Shown here piece by piece: positions 1 through 7,482 of a DNA stretch of 20,955 bases; position 1 is the stretch's first letter; each line of letters starts with the position of its first letter. This DNA comes from Lawsonibacter sp. Its GTDB lineage: Bacteria; Bacillota; Clostridia; Oscillospirales; Oscillospiraceae. The translations under genes and the position numbers were made by a program. The stretch covers positions 1 to 20,955 of the forward strand of contig JAAWNI010000266.1 of the NCBI GenBank assembly GCA_022798855.1, written 5' to 3'. The notes under the pieces were generated by a model. The model saw only the letters and a list, made by a program, of their open reading frames with translations, was not told where the DNA came from and did no database searches.

Positions 1-561
1 GCGCCCATCATCATCCTCACCGCCTACGACTGGACGGACATCGAGGAGGAAGCCAAACGGGCGGGCGTCACCGCCTTCTGCGCCAAGCCCCTGTTCATGT
101 CCGACCTGAAATCCGTCCTTCTGGCGGCCAACAACCTCATCGAGAAGGAGGAGGCCGCCTCCTGGACCCAGGCGGATTTTGGCGGGAAGCGGGTCCTGCT
201 GGTGGAGGACAACGAGCTGAACCGGGAGATTGCCGAGGTGATCTTGGAGGAGACTGGCTTCCAGGTGGAAACCGCCCCGGACGGCACCGACGCGGTGGAC
301 ATGGTGCGCCGGTCGGAGGAGGGCTATTACGACGCCGTCCTGATGGATGTGCAGATGCCGGTGATGGACGGCTACGAAGCGACCCGCGCGATCCGGGCGC
401 TGCGCCGGGAGGACGTGAAGGCCTTGCCCATCATCGCCATGACGGCCAACGCCATGGAGGAGGACAAGGAAGCCGCCCTGAAAAACGGTATGAACGCCCA
501 TATCGCCAAGCCCCTGGACATCGACCTGTTTTTGTCCGTTCTGAGCAAGTACCTGCACTGA
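1..561 (+). CDS. Hybrid histidine kinase / multi-receiver signalling protein, C-terminal part
   Basis: Partial at the window's left edge and in frame from base 1; 186 residues are visible. Residues 1-45 are the end of one receiver (REC) domain: the conserved Thr is T7 in LTAYD and the Lys is K29 in AKP. After a short linker a complete second REC domain runs from about residue 61 to 186. It has the acidic pair in VEDNE, the phospho-acceptor D116 in LMDVQMPVMDG, the TAN switch Thr and the IAKP lysine. Tandem receivers like these usually end hybrid sensor kinases; the kinase part lies outside the window, so a stand-alone two-receiver protein cannot be excluded. The ATG at 97 falls inside the first receiver and is not a real start. 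A GC-rich hairpin follows the stop. Confidence 0.85.
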   Translation, partial: APIIILTAYDWTDIEEEAKRAGVTAFCAKPLFMSDLKSVLLAANNLIEKEEAASWTQADFGGKRVLLVEDNELNREIAEVILEETGFQVETAPDGTDAVDMVRRSEEGYYDAVLMDVQMPVMDGYEATRAIRALRREDVKALPIIAMTANAMEEDKEAALKNGMNAHIAKPLDIDLFLSVLSKYLH

Positions 562-594
562 GTGCCGGGGGCGGCTCCGGAATTTGCCGCTGTA

Positions 595-637
595 AAGAGG
601 AGAGCGCCAGCCCTGGCCGGGGCCGGCGCTCTCCCTT
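595..637 (+). terminator. Probable terminator after the receiver gene
   Basis: A GC-rich dyad: GAGAGCGCC at 600-608 pairs with GGCGCTCTC at 625-633, with further pairing possible inside the loop. It lies 33 bp after the stop codon and before the MATE promoter. The following run is CCTTCC rather than a clean T tract, so termination efficiency is uncertain. Confidence 0.5.
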
Positions 638-659
638 CCACACCCATGGGAAAATTTCC

Positions 660-688
660 TTGACATAAGCTTTGAATCAGATTAGAAT
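660..688 (+). promoter_or_regulatory. Sigma-A type promoter for the MATE-cyclase operon
   Basis: TTGACA at 660-665, a 17-bp spacer, then TAGAAT at 683-688. The -35 is perfect and the -10 is 5 of 6. The predicted start near 695 leaves a leader of about 43 nt before the ATG at 738. This also argues against an upstream start at 672, which would lie before the transcript begins. Confidence 0.8.
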
Positions 689-737
689 AGCGTTCAGCCT
701 GCTTTCAGGTTTTTATTCTATAGAGAGGTTTATTATT

Positions 738-2069
738 ATGAAAATCAAGCTGTCCGACCACTTTACTTATGGTAAATTACTGCGTTTTACCCTGCCCTCC
801 ATTGTGATGATGATCTGCACCTCCATCTACAGTGTGGTAGACGGGCTGTTTGTCTCCAATCTTGTGGGTGAGAACGCGCTGTCGGCGGTGAATATCATGT
901 TCCCACCGGCCATGATTGTGGGCGCTGTGGGCTTTATGCTGGGGGCCGGCGGCAGCGCCATTGTGGCCCGCACCATGGGCGAGGGAAAACAGGAGCTGGC
1001 GAATCAGTACTTTACCATGATTATTCTGTGCGTGCTGGGCGCCGGGGTGGCGCTGTCGGCGCTGGCCCTCCTGTTTGTGGAGCCCATCGCGCGGCTGGCC
1101 GGCGCCAGCGACCTGCTGATGGACGACTGCCTGGCCTACGGCACGGTGATTCTGGGCGGCAGCTTTGTGTTCATGCTCCAGGTGACCTTTCAGACCTTCT
1201 TTGTGACGGCGGAGCTGCCTAAAATGGGGCTGTTTTTCGCCCTGGCTTCCGGTGCCACAAATATTACCCTGGACTACCTGTTTATCGGCGTGCTCAAGCT
1301 GGGGGTGGTGGGGGCGGCCTGGGGGACCGTGCTGGGCTACGGCCTGGGCGGGCTCCTCCCGCTGCTCTATTTCCTCAAGCCCGCGAAAGGGGCGCTCCGC
1401 CTGTGCCCCACCAGGCTCTACCTCCGGGAGCTGAAAAACGCCTGCGTCAACGGCTCCTCCGAGTTGATGAGCAATCTCTCCTCCTCCCTCATCGGCATTC
1501 TGTATAATATACAGCTGATGCGGCTGGTGGGGGAGTCGGGAGTGGCCGCCTTCTCTGTGATGATGTATGTGGACTTCTCCTTTGCCGCCGTCTTTCTGGG
1601 ATTTTCCATGGGAAGCGGCCCCATCGTCAGCTACCACTACGGGGCGGGGAATGTGGTCGAGCTGAAGTCCATCCTCCGCAAGAGCCTGACGGTCATTGGA
1701 GCCGCCGCCGTTTTGATGGTGGCGCTGGCGGAGCTGCTGAGCCGGCCCCTGGCCATGGCCTTTGTGGGCTACAGCCCCGCCCTGATGGAGATGACGGTCC
1801 ACGGCTTTCGAATTTTCGCCTGGGGCTATCTGTTCTCCGGACTGGGGATTTACGGCTCCAGCTTTTTTACATCCCTGTGCAATGGCGTGGTTTCCGCGCT
1901 GATCTCCTTCCTGCGCACCTTCCTGTTCCGGGGCGGGATGGTGCTTCTCCTCCCCCTGTTCCTGGAGCTGGACGGGATCTGGCTGGCGGGCGTGGCGGCG
2001 GATCTGTTAGGCGCGTTCACCGCCGGAGCCCTGATTTGGAAATACCGTAAACAATACCACTATCTATAA
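738..2069 (+). CDS. MATE family efflux transporter
   Basis: A 443-residue polytopic membrane protein of the multidrug and toxic compound extrusion family, expected to export cationic or organic compounds using a Na+ or H+ gradient. The N-terminus (FTLPSIVMMICTSIYSVVDG, then FVSNLVGENALSAVN) is the typical first MatE repeat. A second repeat starts near residue 230 (ELMSNLSSSLIGILYNIQLM). About 12 hydrophobic helices can be counted, and the length is normal. The ATG at 738 was chosen because AGAGAGG (722-728) lies 9 nt upstream and the promoter start site falls after the alternative start at 672. The gene is cotranscribed with the cyclase: its stop codon overlaps the cyclase ribosome binding site. 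The substrate cannot be told from sequence. Confidence 0.92.
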   Translation: MKIKLSDHFTYGKLLRFTLPSIVMMICTSIYSVVDGLFVSNLVGENALSAVNIMFPPAMIVGAVGFMLGAGGSAIVARTMGEGKQELANQYFTMIILCVLGAGVALSALALLFVEPIARLAGASDLLMDDCLAYGTVILGGSFVFMLQVTFQTFFVTAELPKMGLFFALASGATNITLDYLFIGVLKLGVVGAAWGTVLGYGLGGLLPLLYFLKPAKGALRLCPTRLYLRELKNACVNGSSELMSNLSSSLIGILYNIQLMRLVGESGVAAFSVMMYVDFSFAAVFLGFSMGSGPIVSYHYGAGNVVELKSILRKSLTVIGAAAVLMVALAELLSRPLAMAFVGYSPALMEMTVHGFRIFAWGYLFSGLGIYGSSFFTSLCNGVVSALISFLRTFLFRGGMVLLLPLFLELDGIWLAGVAADLLGAFTAGALIWKYRKQYHYL

Positions 2070-2078
2070 GGAGGTCCT

Positions 2079-3917
2079 ATGGAGGGAAACAAAAAAATCG
2101 CCGGCTTTCTGCTGGCCGCCTCCGGAGCCCTGACGCTGCTGGCGGGCTTGGGCGCGTTGAGGGGGATAGACCGGGCGGCCTCCGACCTGTGGTATCAGAG
2201 CCGGAGCGCCTCCGACGGGGACATCGTCCTGGTGGGCATTGACCAGCGGGCCCTTGAGGAGATCGGGCCCTATCAGCAGTGGGGCCGGGAGGTAATCGCC
2301 CAGGCCATCCAGACCCTGAATCAGTCGGAGGACTGCCGTCCGGCGGTGATCGGCGTGGACGTGCTCTTTGCCGGCGAGACAGACGAGGAGTCCGACCGCT
2401 GGCTGGCCCAGGCGGCTGGGGAGTACGGAAATGTGGTGGCCGCCTGCTCCGCGGAGATTGGCAGCGCGCTGGTTGAGGACGGGGACGGGGGGTACCGCAT
2501 GGACCCCTTCGCCGTTCAGAGCTTTGACGAGCCCTTTGAAGCGCTGAAAGAAGCGGCAACCCAGGGGCATATCAACGCGATGCTGGATACCGACGGCATT
2601 TTGCGCCACCATATGCTGTGGCTGGACCTGCCGGACGGACGCCGGGTGCCGTCCATGGCCCTGGCGGCGGCAAATTTGTCCCGGGAGTACTGGGGGATGG
2701 ACCCGGTGGAGCAGCCCCCCACGGACGGGCGGGGGTTCTGGTACGTGCCTTTTTGCGGTGCGCCCGGGGATTTTGACCAGTCCATCTCGGTGGCCGACGT
2801 GCTGTCCCAAAGGATTCCCGCCGATTTTTTTGCCGATCGGATTGTCCTGATCGGCCCCTACGCCGCCGGCTTGCAGGACAGCTACCTCACATCCATCGAC
2901 CACGCGCGGCCGATGTACGGGGTGGAGTTCCAGGCCAACGCGATCCAGGCCCTGCTGTGGGGCGAGTATAAGTGGGAAGCGGCGGACGGCGTCCAGCTGG
3001 CCGTCCTGTTCGTCCTGCTTGTCTTGGGCGCTTTTGTCTTTTGGCGCGGGCGCGTGGCCGTTTCCACCGGGCTGTGGATCGCGCTGTGCGGCGGCTGGCT
3101 GCTGCTGTGCAAGGCGCTGTACAGCCAGGGCCTGGTCCTCCACGTGCTGTGGGTCCCTGTGGGGGCCACGATCCTCTATGCCGCATGCTTGGCCGTCAAT
3201 TACGTCCAGGCGGCCAGAGAGCGGAGGTTGGTGCGGGAGAAATTCAACCACTATGTGGCCCCGGAGATCGTGGACGAGATTTTAAAGCAGGGCACGAACT
3301 TCCAGGCGCTGCTGGAAGCGGGCGGGAAAAAGACCAGCGTCGCGGTCCTGTTTGTAGATGTGCGGGGCTTTACCACCATGTCGGAGCGGCTGGACGACCC
3401 GGAGAAGGTGGTGCCCATCCTGAACCGCTACCTGACGCTGATCGCCCAGTGCATTCTGGACAACGGCGGGACCCTGGACAAGTTTATCGGGGATGCGGCC
3501 ATGGCCTTCTGGGGGGCGCCGGTGCCCCAGGAGGATTATGTCATGAACGCCGTGAGGGCGGCGGCGGATATGGCTAAGGGCTCGGAGGTGCTGGCGCGGG
3601 AGCTTAAGCGGGAGTTTGGCCAGTCGGTGTCCTTTGGCATCGGCGTCCATGTGGGCGAGGCCGTGGTGGGGAATATGGGCTCCCCCAAGCATATGGACTA
3701 TACCGCTATCGGCGACACGGTCAATACCGCCGCCCGGCTGGAAGCCAACGCCCCCGGCGGAACGATTTATATCTCCCGGGCGGTGGCCGACTGCCTGGAG
3801 GGGCGGATTGCGGCGACCTCCCTGGGGGACGCCGTGAAGCTGAAAGGCAAAACCGAGGGCTTTGAGGTCTTGACCCTGGACAAGATTCTGGACCAGCGGC
3901 AAGAGGGCTCCCATTGA
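2079..3917 (+). CDS. CHASE2-domain class III adenylate cyclase
   Basis: A 612-residue membrane receptor cyclase. Domains in order: a signal-anchor helix (about 7-27), an extracytoplasmic CHASE2 sensor (about 30-295), three transmembrane helices (about 305-322, 325-346, 352-375), and a cytoplasmic class III catalytic domain (about 418-600). Catalytic residues appear intact: metal-binding D427 (FVDVRGF) and D472 (DKFIGD), adenine-selecting K468 and D546 (AIGDTVN), transition-state N549 and R553. The Lys-Asp pair predicts ATP to cAMP rather than GTP. Translation begins at ATG 2079 behind a perfect AAGGAGG (2068-2074) that overlaps the MATE stop codon, so the two genes are translationally coupled. 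What CHASE2 senses is unknown. A signal input tied to a compound the exporter handles is only inference. Confidence 0.93.
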   Translation: MEGNKKIAGFLLAASGALTLLAGLGALRGIDRAASDLWYQSRSASDGDIVLVGIDQRALEEIGPYQQWGREVIAQAIQTLNQSEDCRPAVIGVDVLFAGETDEESDRWLAQAAGEYGNVVAACSAEIGSALVEDGDGGYRMDPFAVQSFDEPFEALKEAATQGHINAMLDTDGILRHHMLWLDLPDGRRVPSMALAAANLSREYWGMDPVEQPPTDGRGFWYVPFCGAPGDFDQSISVADVLSQRIPADFFADRIVLIGPYAAGLQDSYLTSIDHARPMYGVEFQANAIQALLWGEYKWEAADGVQLAVLFVLLVLGAFVFWRGRVAVSTGLWIALCGGWLLLCKALYSQGLVLHVLWVPVGATILYAACLAVNYVQAARERRLVREKFNHYVAPEIVDEILKQGTNFQALLEAGGKKTSVAVLFVDVRGFTTMSERLDDPEKVVPILNRYLTLIAQCILDNGGTLDKFIGDAAMAFWGAPVPQEDYVMNAVRAAADMAKGSEVLARELKREFGQSVSFGIGVHVGEAVVGNMGSPKHMDYTAIGDTVNTAARLEANAPGGTIYISRAVADCLEGRIAATSLGDAVKLKGKTEGFEVLTLDKILDQRQEGSH

Positions 3918-3964
3918 ACTGATTTGGAAAACAAAGCCATGCAAATTTCTGTATATCTTGCCAT

Positions 3965-4008
3965 CTCCTGCGGATACTAACGCTGTCAAAGCTATAAAAC
4001 CGCAGGAG
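3965..4008 (+). promoter_or_regulatory. Inverted repeat that covers the AbrB-like gene's ribosome binding site
   Basis: CTCCTGCGG (3965-3973) is a perfect 9-bp complement of CCGCAGGAG (4000-4008), with a 26-nt loop. The right arm contains nearly all of the AGGAGG (4004-4009) that would start translation at 4020. Folding would hide the ribosome binding site. Whether anything opens the hairpin is not visible. No clear sigma-A promoter was found in 3918-3964. Confidence 0.5.
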
Positions 4009-4019
4009 GCATGAGATCA

Positions 4020-4199
4020 ATGAAAGCAACTGGGATCGTGCGCCGCATTGATGATTTGGGTCGTGTTGTCATCCCCAAGGAGATTCGCCGGACCATGCGC
4101 ATCCGGGAGGGCGACCCGTTACAGATAACGTTGGAACCGTGGGAGCGGTTCTGCGCTGGGGTGCTGGGGCTGGAGAAACGGATGGGGTTTGGTACATAA
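4020..4199 (+). pseudogene. AbrB/SpoVT-like transcription regulator, C-terminally degraded
   Basis: The first ~35 residues (MKATGIVRRIDDLGRVVIPK and on to REGDPLQI) are a near-perfect swapped-hairpin AbrB DNA-binding domain of the AbrB/SpoVT type. After DPLQI the sequence stops resembling the family: the usual strand that completes the fold and any effector domain are missing. They are replaced by about 20 unrelated residues before a stop at 4199. The total is 59 residues, against about 90 for AbrB and about 180 for SpoVT. ATG 4020 is preferred to ATG 4011 because AGGAGG (4004-4009) is 10 nt from the former and only 1 nt from the latter, and family members start MKATG. It is probably a decayed copy, although a short DNA-binding peptide could still be made. 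Confidence 0.65.
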
Positions 4200-4202
4200 G
4201 GC

Positions 4203-4246
4203 TAAAACTCGTCAGAAAAACCGTATAGTTTTTCTGACGAGTTTTA
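4203..4246. terminator. Perfect 19-bp hairpin terminator after the AbrB-like gene
   Basis: A 19-bp stem with no mismatch: 4203-4221 pairs with 4228-4246, loop CGTATA. The stem ends in A/T runs on both sides, so it can act in either direction: as terminator for the plus-strand AbrB-like gene (stop 4199) and as backstop for the minus-strand Uma2 remnant. Confidence 0.75.
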
Positions 4247-4262
4247 AATAAAGCAATTAAAA

Positions 4263-4288
4263 TTACCGGATACAGCCGTATCCGGTAA
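4263..4288 (-). terminator. Hairpin terminator downstream of the Uma2 remnant
   Basis: An 11-bp perfect stem (4263-4273 with 4278-4288) and a 4-nt loop. Read on the minus strand it follows the TAA of the Uma2 remnant (4298-4300) by 9 nt and is itself followed by TTTTAATT, the usual U-rich end of an intrinsic terminator. Confidence 0.65.
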
Positions 4289-4297
4289 CTTGTTGCC

Positions 4298-4500
4298 TTA
4301 TGGCAGCAATCCGCTGAAAATATCCTCCAGTGCGATCTCAAAATCGTCATGGAGGCTGCACTTGAACTTGGTGGGAAAGGAGTTCCGGGAAGACGGAATA
4401 GACCTCGTGATGGTCCGGGGAGCCGCCGTTCTGGAGGTAGGCTTCCACGGACTTTTCGGCGGGGCTGGCCAGCCAGTATTCCCGATAACCCAAACCGGCA
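4298..4500 (-). pseudogene. Uma2 family (DUF820) endonuclease remnant
   Basis: Two minus-strand frames carry consecutive pieces of the C-terminal half of a clostridial Uma2 protein. One frame reads GYREYWLASPAEKSVEAYLQ from 4490 downwards, then EVYSVFPELL. Another frame supplies FPTKFKCSLHDDFEIALEDI and ends at 4298. GVREYW-xx-P-xx-K-x-V-x-Y and the closing KCSL-DDF-I-LEDIF are family hallmarks. The two pieces are out of frame with a small deletion between them, and the PD-(D/E)XK N-terminal half is missing. Homology above about 4500 is too weak to call. This is a dead gene fragment, not a working nuclease. Confidence 0.65.
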
Positions 4501-4522
4501 GATCAAGCAAGCCTCTGCCCGC

Positions 4523-4551
4523 TTGTCAAGACGTGGTTTTCGGGGTATAAT
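4523..4551 (+). promoter_or_regulatory. Promoter-like sequence ahead of the SWIM remnant
   Basis: TTGTCA at 4523-4528, a 17-bp spacer and a perfect TATAAT at 4546-4551. An AAGGAG at 4560-4565 and an ATG at 4570 follow, but that frame closes after five codons. Another short frame ending WLKWEDFEWKLLG stops near 4640. The stretch 4552-4662 therefore holds only gene scraps that I could not assign. Confidence 0.55.
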
Positions 4552-4662
4552 GGTCAAACAAGGAGATTCATGTCAAAGAATGCATAGACGTGGATAGCTG
4601 GCTGAAATGGGAGGATTTTGAGTGGAAACTGCTGGGATAAACGGCACAAGGAGGCGGAAGGG

Positions 4663-4767
4663 ATGTCTTTGGAAAGCGAAATCCGTCATTTTTCAGACGA
4701 TGTCAATCCCAAGATTTTGGCCCGCGGAGAGGACTATTTTCCACCATACTGCCCCAATTTTTCTTGA
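4663..4767 (+). pseudogene. N-terminal stub of a SWIM zinc-finger-type protein
   Basis: The ATG at 4663 has an ideal AAGGAGG (4648-4654) 8 nt upstream. The first ~26 residues (RHFSDDVNPKILARGEDYF) resemble the start of SWIM-domain or helicase-associated proteins, which typically begin with a short helix and a 'P-x-I-L-x-R-G-x-x-Y' motif. The match breaks at FPPY and the frame runs straight into the dispersed repeat at 4746, whose sequence supplies the stop codon (TGA 4765-4767, reading PNFS-stop). The rest of the protein, including the CxCx(n)CxH finger, is absent. The family call rests on a short match and is tentative. Confidence 0.45.
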
Positions 4768-4858
4768 AATACATCCAGTATTCCTGCAAAAAATGTGTTT
4801 GACTGGTGAAAAAATTCCTCTCCATTGTGCATATTTCCATTATTCAAACGGCGCCTAA
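4746..4858 (+). repeat. Dispersed ~110-bp intergenic element, copy A
   Basis: 113 bp running from ATACTGCCCCAATTTTT to CAAACGGCGCCTAA. It is very similar, mostly by substitutions, to 17698-17809 (same strand) and to 20048-20154 (opposite strand), and more distantly to 20819-20922. Shared blocks are CCAATTTT, TTGAAAT, CCAG.ATTCC, AAATTCCTC, ATTTCCAT, TTCAAAC and GCGCCTAA. It carries no gene. It begins inside the truncated SWIM frame and ends 79 bp before the DUF4007 start. Confidence 0.85.
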
Positions 4859-4937
4859 CGATATGGGGTATGGTAACTGAGTGGGCGGTTAAATTGGAGA
4901 TTTCAAGCAGTTTTGCTCATAAGAAGGGAAAATTACC

Positions 4938-5830
4938 ATGCAGATTAATAAACATGGATCATTTTATATTCGGAATGGGTGGCCAACGAAAATCATTGAC
5001 GCCATGGATATTCAAGGCCGGAGCAGTTATATCTTTTCACCCAACAACGAGCTTTCTGCGGTAGATCAAATTGGCATCGGACGTGTGATGGTCAAGGCGC
5101 TGCGCTATTGAGCAGCGGTTTTAGGAATTACCGTAGAAACCAAAACCCAACAGGGAGTCCTTCATACGCTTACTGGTTTCGGAGAAATGATTGCGCAATA
5201 TGATTCATACAGTCAAAGAGCCGGCACCTTGTGGTTCCTGCACAGAAATTTGTCGCGCAGCATAGAAGAGGCCACCGCTTGGTCGTGGGCGTTCAATATG
5301 TATACAGCAAAGTCGTCTACAAAAGACGAATTTGTCTCGGCATTTTACGCTTTTGTTCAAACAAGCGGCGGAAAATATGCAAAATCTGCCATAGAAAAGG
5401 AATTTGACTGTTTTAAAAATACCTATGTTAGCGACAAGGCGTTCGACCTTGACAAGATTTTGGAAGAAGATACGATCCCCTTCTTCGCCCCACGAGGTTG
5501 CTGGAGTATGTCGGCGGTGGGCGTTTTGAAAAGAGACGCATTTCAGCAAAAGATATTCCCATACATGTATTCTTTTACTGCATCCTCAAGGACAACGAGA
5601 CGCACTTACAGACCAATGTGCAGATCAGCATTGATACGCTGTTTGAAGAAATGAACCAGGTGGGGAAATATATGAATCTTAGCTATACAACTTTGTTAGA
5701 ACTTCTCCAGCAAATTGAAAATCGTAAATGGATCTCTATTGTTAACAACTTTGGAAGCAGGTATATAGAAATAAAGCGGAATGATGCAGCAGAACTTTTC
5801 GTGGAATATTACAGGGAGGTAGAGGAATAA
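4938..5830 (+). pseudogene. DUF4007 family protein, inactivated by a stop and a frameshift
   Basis: Three consecutive blocks give one DUF4007 protein of about 297 residues. Block 1 (from ATG 4938, behind AGAAGGG) has SFYIRNGWPTKIIDAM and ends IGRVMVKALRY. An in-frame TGA at 5109-5111 stands where the family has Trp (RYW). Block 2, in the same frame, holds the diagnostic AGTLWFLHRNL and EEATAWSWAFN. Near 5487-5497 the frame changes, and block 3 (LLEYVGGGRFEKRR to 5830) ends with the DUF4007 pattern LSYTTLLELLQQIENRKW. DUF4007 genes are known neighbours of DndC-like PAPS reductases and large ATPases in defence islands. The next gene is such an ATPase, 5 bp away. As it stands it is a pseudogene; TGA read-through is unlikely because a frameshift is present too. 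Confidence 0.8.
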
Positions 5831-5835
5831 GGGCC

Positions 5836-7482
5836 ATGCTATATACCGATTTAATCCGGCAGGAAGGGGAATATACTTACTCTGCTAACATACAATTTGA
5901 TATTGAAAACGACTATAAATTGGGACGTTTTATCCCAAATGAAACCACAATTGGTTTATTGCGGGAATACTTTATAGATATCTCCCGTGACAAACCAAGC
6001 TGTCATTCACGCATATTATATGGCTCATACGGTACAGGGAAATCCCATTTTTTTAACAGTTTTGAGCTTGCTTTTGAGTAAAACGCATATTGGTGGGGAC
6101 GGTTACCGGCAGTTCATTGCGAGGATTCACGAACTGGACGAGCACTTAGCGGCAGATATTGACACATTTATTCAGGACAAAACAAGAAAACCGTTTTTAG
6201 TGGTCCCCATTGTGTTTGATTTTGAGGACTTTGACCGTTGCTTGTACTTTTCCTTGAAGAAGAAGCTGGACAGTCTTGGGAAAAAGGTCAGTTTCAAGAC
6301 TTTTTACGATCAGGCAGCGTCGCTGGTCCGGCAGTGGAAGGCGAATCCAGAGTCGCAGAAACGTCTCTCGAAAGCGTGCAAAAAAACGCAGATTACGATT
6401 CCACAGTTGGAGGAAAAACTTGCCCAATTGGAAAAGGATGTAGAGGCTGTTTTTCAGCGCGTTTTTGCTGAAATGACATTTGGAGTAAAATACATCTACG
6501 AAGTCACAAATATTTTAGATACGATCAACCAGGCCAACCAAGCTTTGGAAAGTGAATACGAGGGAATCGTGTTTATTTTCGATGAATTCGGGCGGTATAT
6601 TGAAGATAATATCAAAAAAATCAAAGTTAAGACCATTCAAGATCTAGCAGAGTTTTGCGACCATTGTCAGGGAAATCATCATATTATTTTGGTTTCTCAT
6701 ATGGAAATCAGCCAGTATACGCAGAAGCAGAGCAAAACCGTGGCGAATGAGTGGAAAAAAGTTGAGGGCCGGTATAAGGCCACGCCAATCAATGACAAGC
6801 AGGACCAATGCTTATCGTTGATCCGGAATATTCTAACCAAGGAATCGGAGGTCTGGGAGGCATTTAAGGCGCGCCATCAGGAGGAATTAGATGCGATGTA
6901 CGCGGAGGCATCGGATTTTAAAGCCTTTTTGGCAGATGTTGCACGCGGGGAAAACCCGCTTGAAGGGGGATTCCCGCTTCATCCGATTTCCCTGTACGCA
7001 CTGGACAAACTTTCAAAAAAAGTCGCCCAGAATGAACGGACATTTTTCACCTACTTGGCCAGTAAAGAGGATAACAGCCTCTACCGTTTTTTGCTGAAAA
7101 CTGATTTGAGGGAGTTCCACTTTGTGGGCATTGACGAAATATATGACTATTTTGAGCCCAACATAAAGGCGATTCAAAGTGACTCAGGCTATGAGTGGTA
7201 CAGAAATTTGCAATCGGCGCTGGCAAAATGTCATAGGAATGAATATGGTGATGAGCCGGAAGTAAAGCTCCTCAAGGTTATTTCGGTCATAGGCATCATC
7301 AACGATGCGAGTACTTTCCGCGCCAACAAATCAACGCTTTTCAGCGTGATTGATTGCCCAAAAGAGATTCTTTCCAATGCATTGGCAGGCCTTTGCGAAA
7401 GTAGGATTGTCAAGTACTCCCGCTCTTATGATCGGTATGAATTTTATGAAGCGAGTGTATATGATGTAGAGGCTATAGTGGA
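5836..7482 (+). pseudogene. Large P-loop ATPase of a defence-island type, frameshifted and cut off by the CRISPR array
   Basis: ATG 5836 starts a protein with Walker A ILYGSYGTGKSHF, then breaks: a run of seven T (6048-6054) shifts the frame. With six T the text would read GKSHFLTVLSLLLSK and continue without interruption. Later come a coiled region (QLEEKLAQLEKDVEAVFQRV), Walker B IVFIFDEFGRYIED and a helicase/AAA-type VSHMEIS. The gene then runs, still open, to base 7482, where the first CRISPR repeat begins. About 550 codons remain. The rest is not in the window. The FDEFG Walker B and GSYGTGKSH P-loop resemble ATPases found with DUF4007 and BREX- or phosphorothioation-type systems; the exact family is uncertain. 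It forms an operon with the DUF4007 gene. Confidence 0.75.

Noticed and set aside
672..737. Upstream start of the MATE exporter at 672
   Set aside because: It lies upstream of the predicted transcription start (about 695); ATG 738 has its own ribosome binding site and the family N-terminus.
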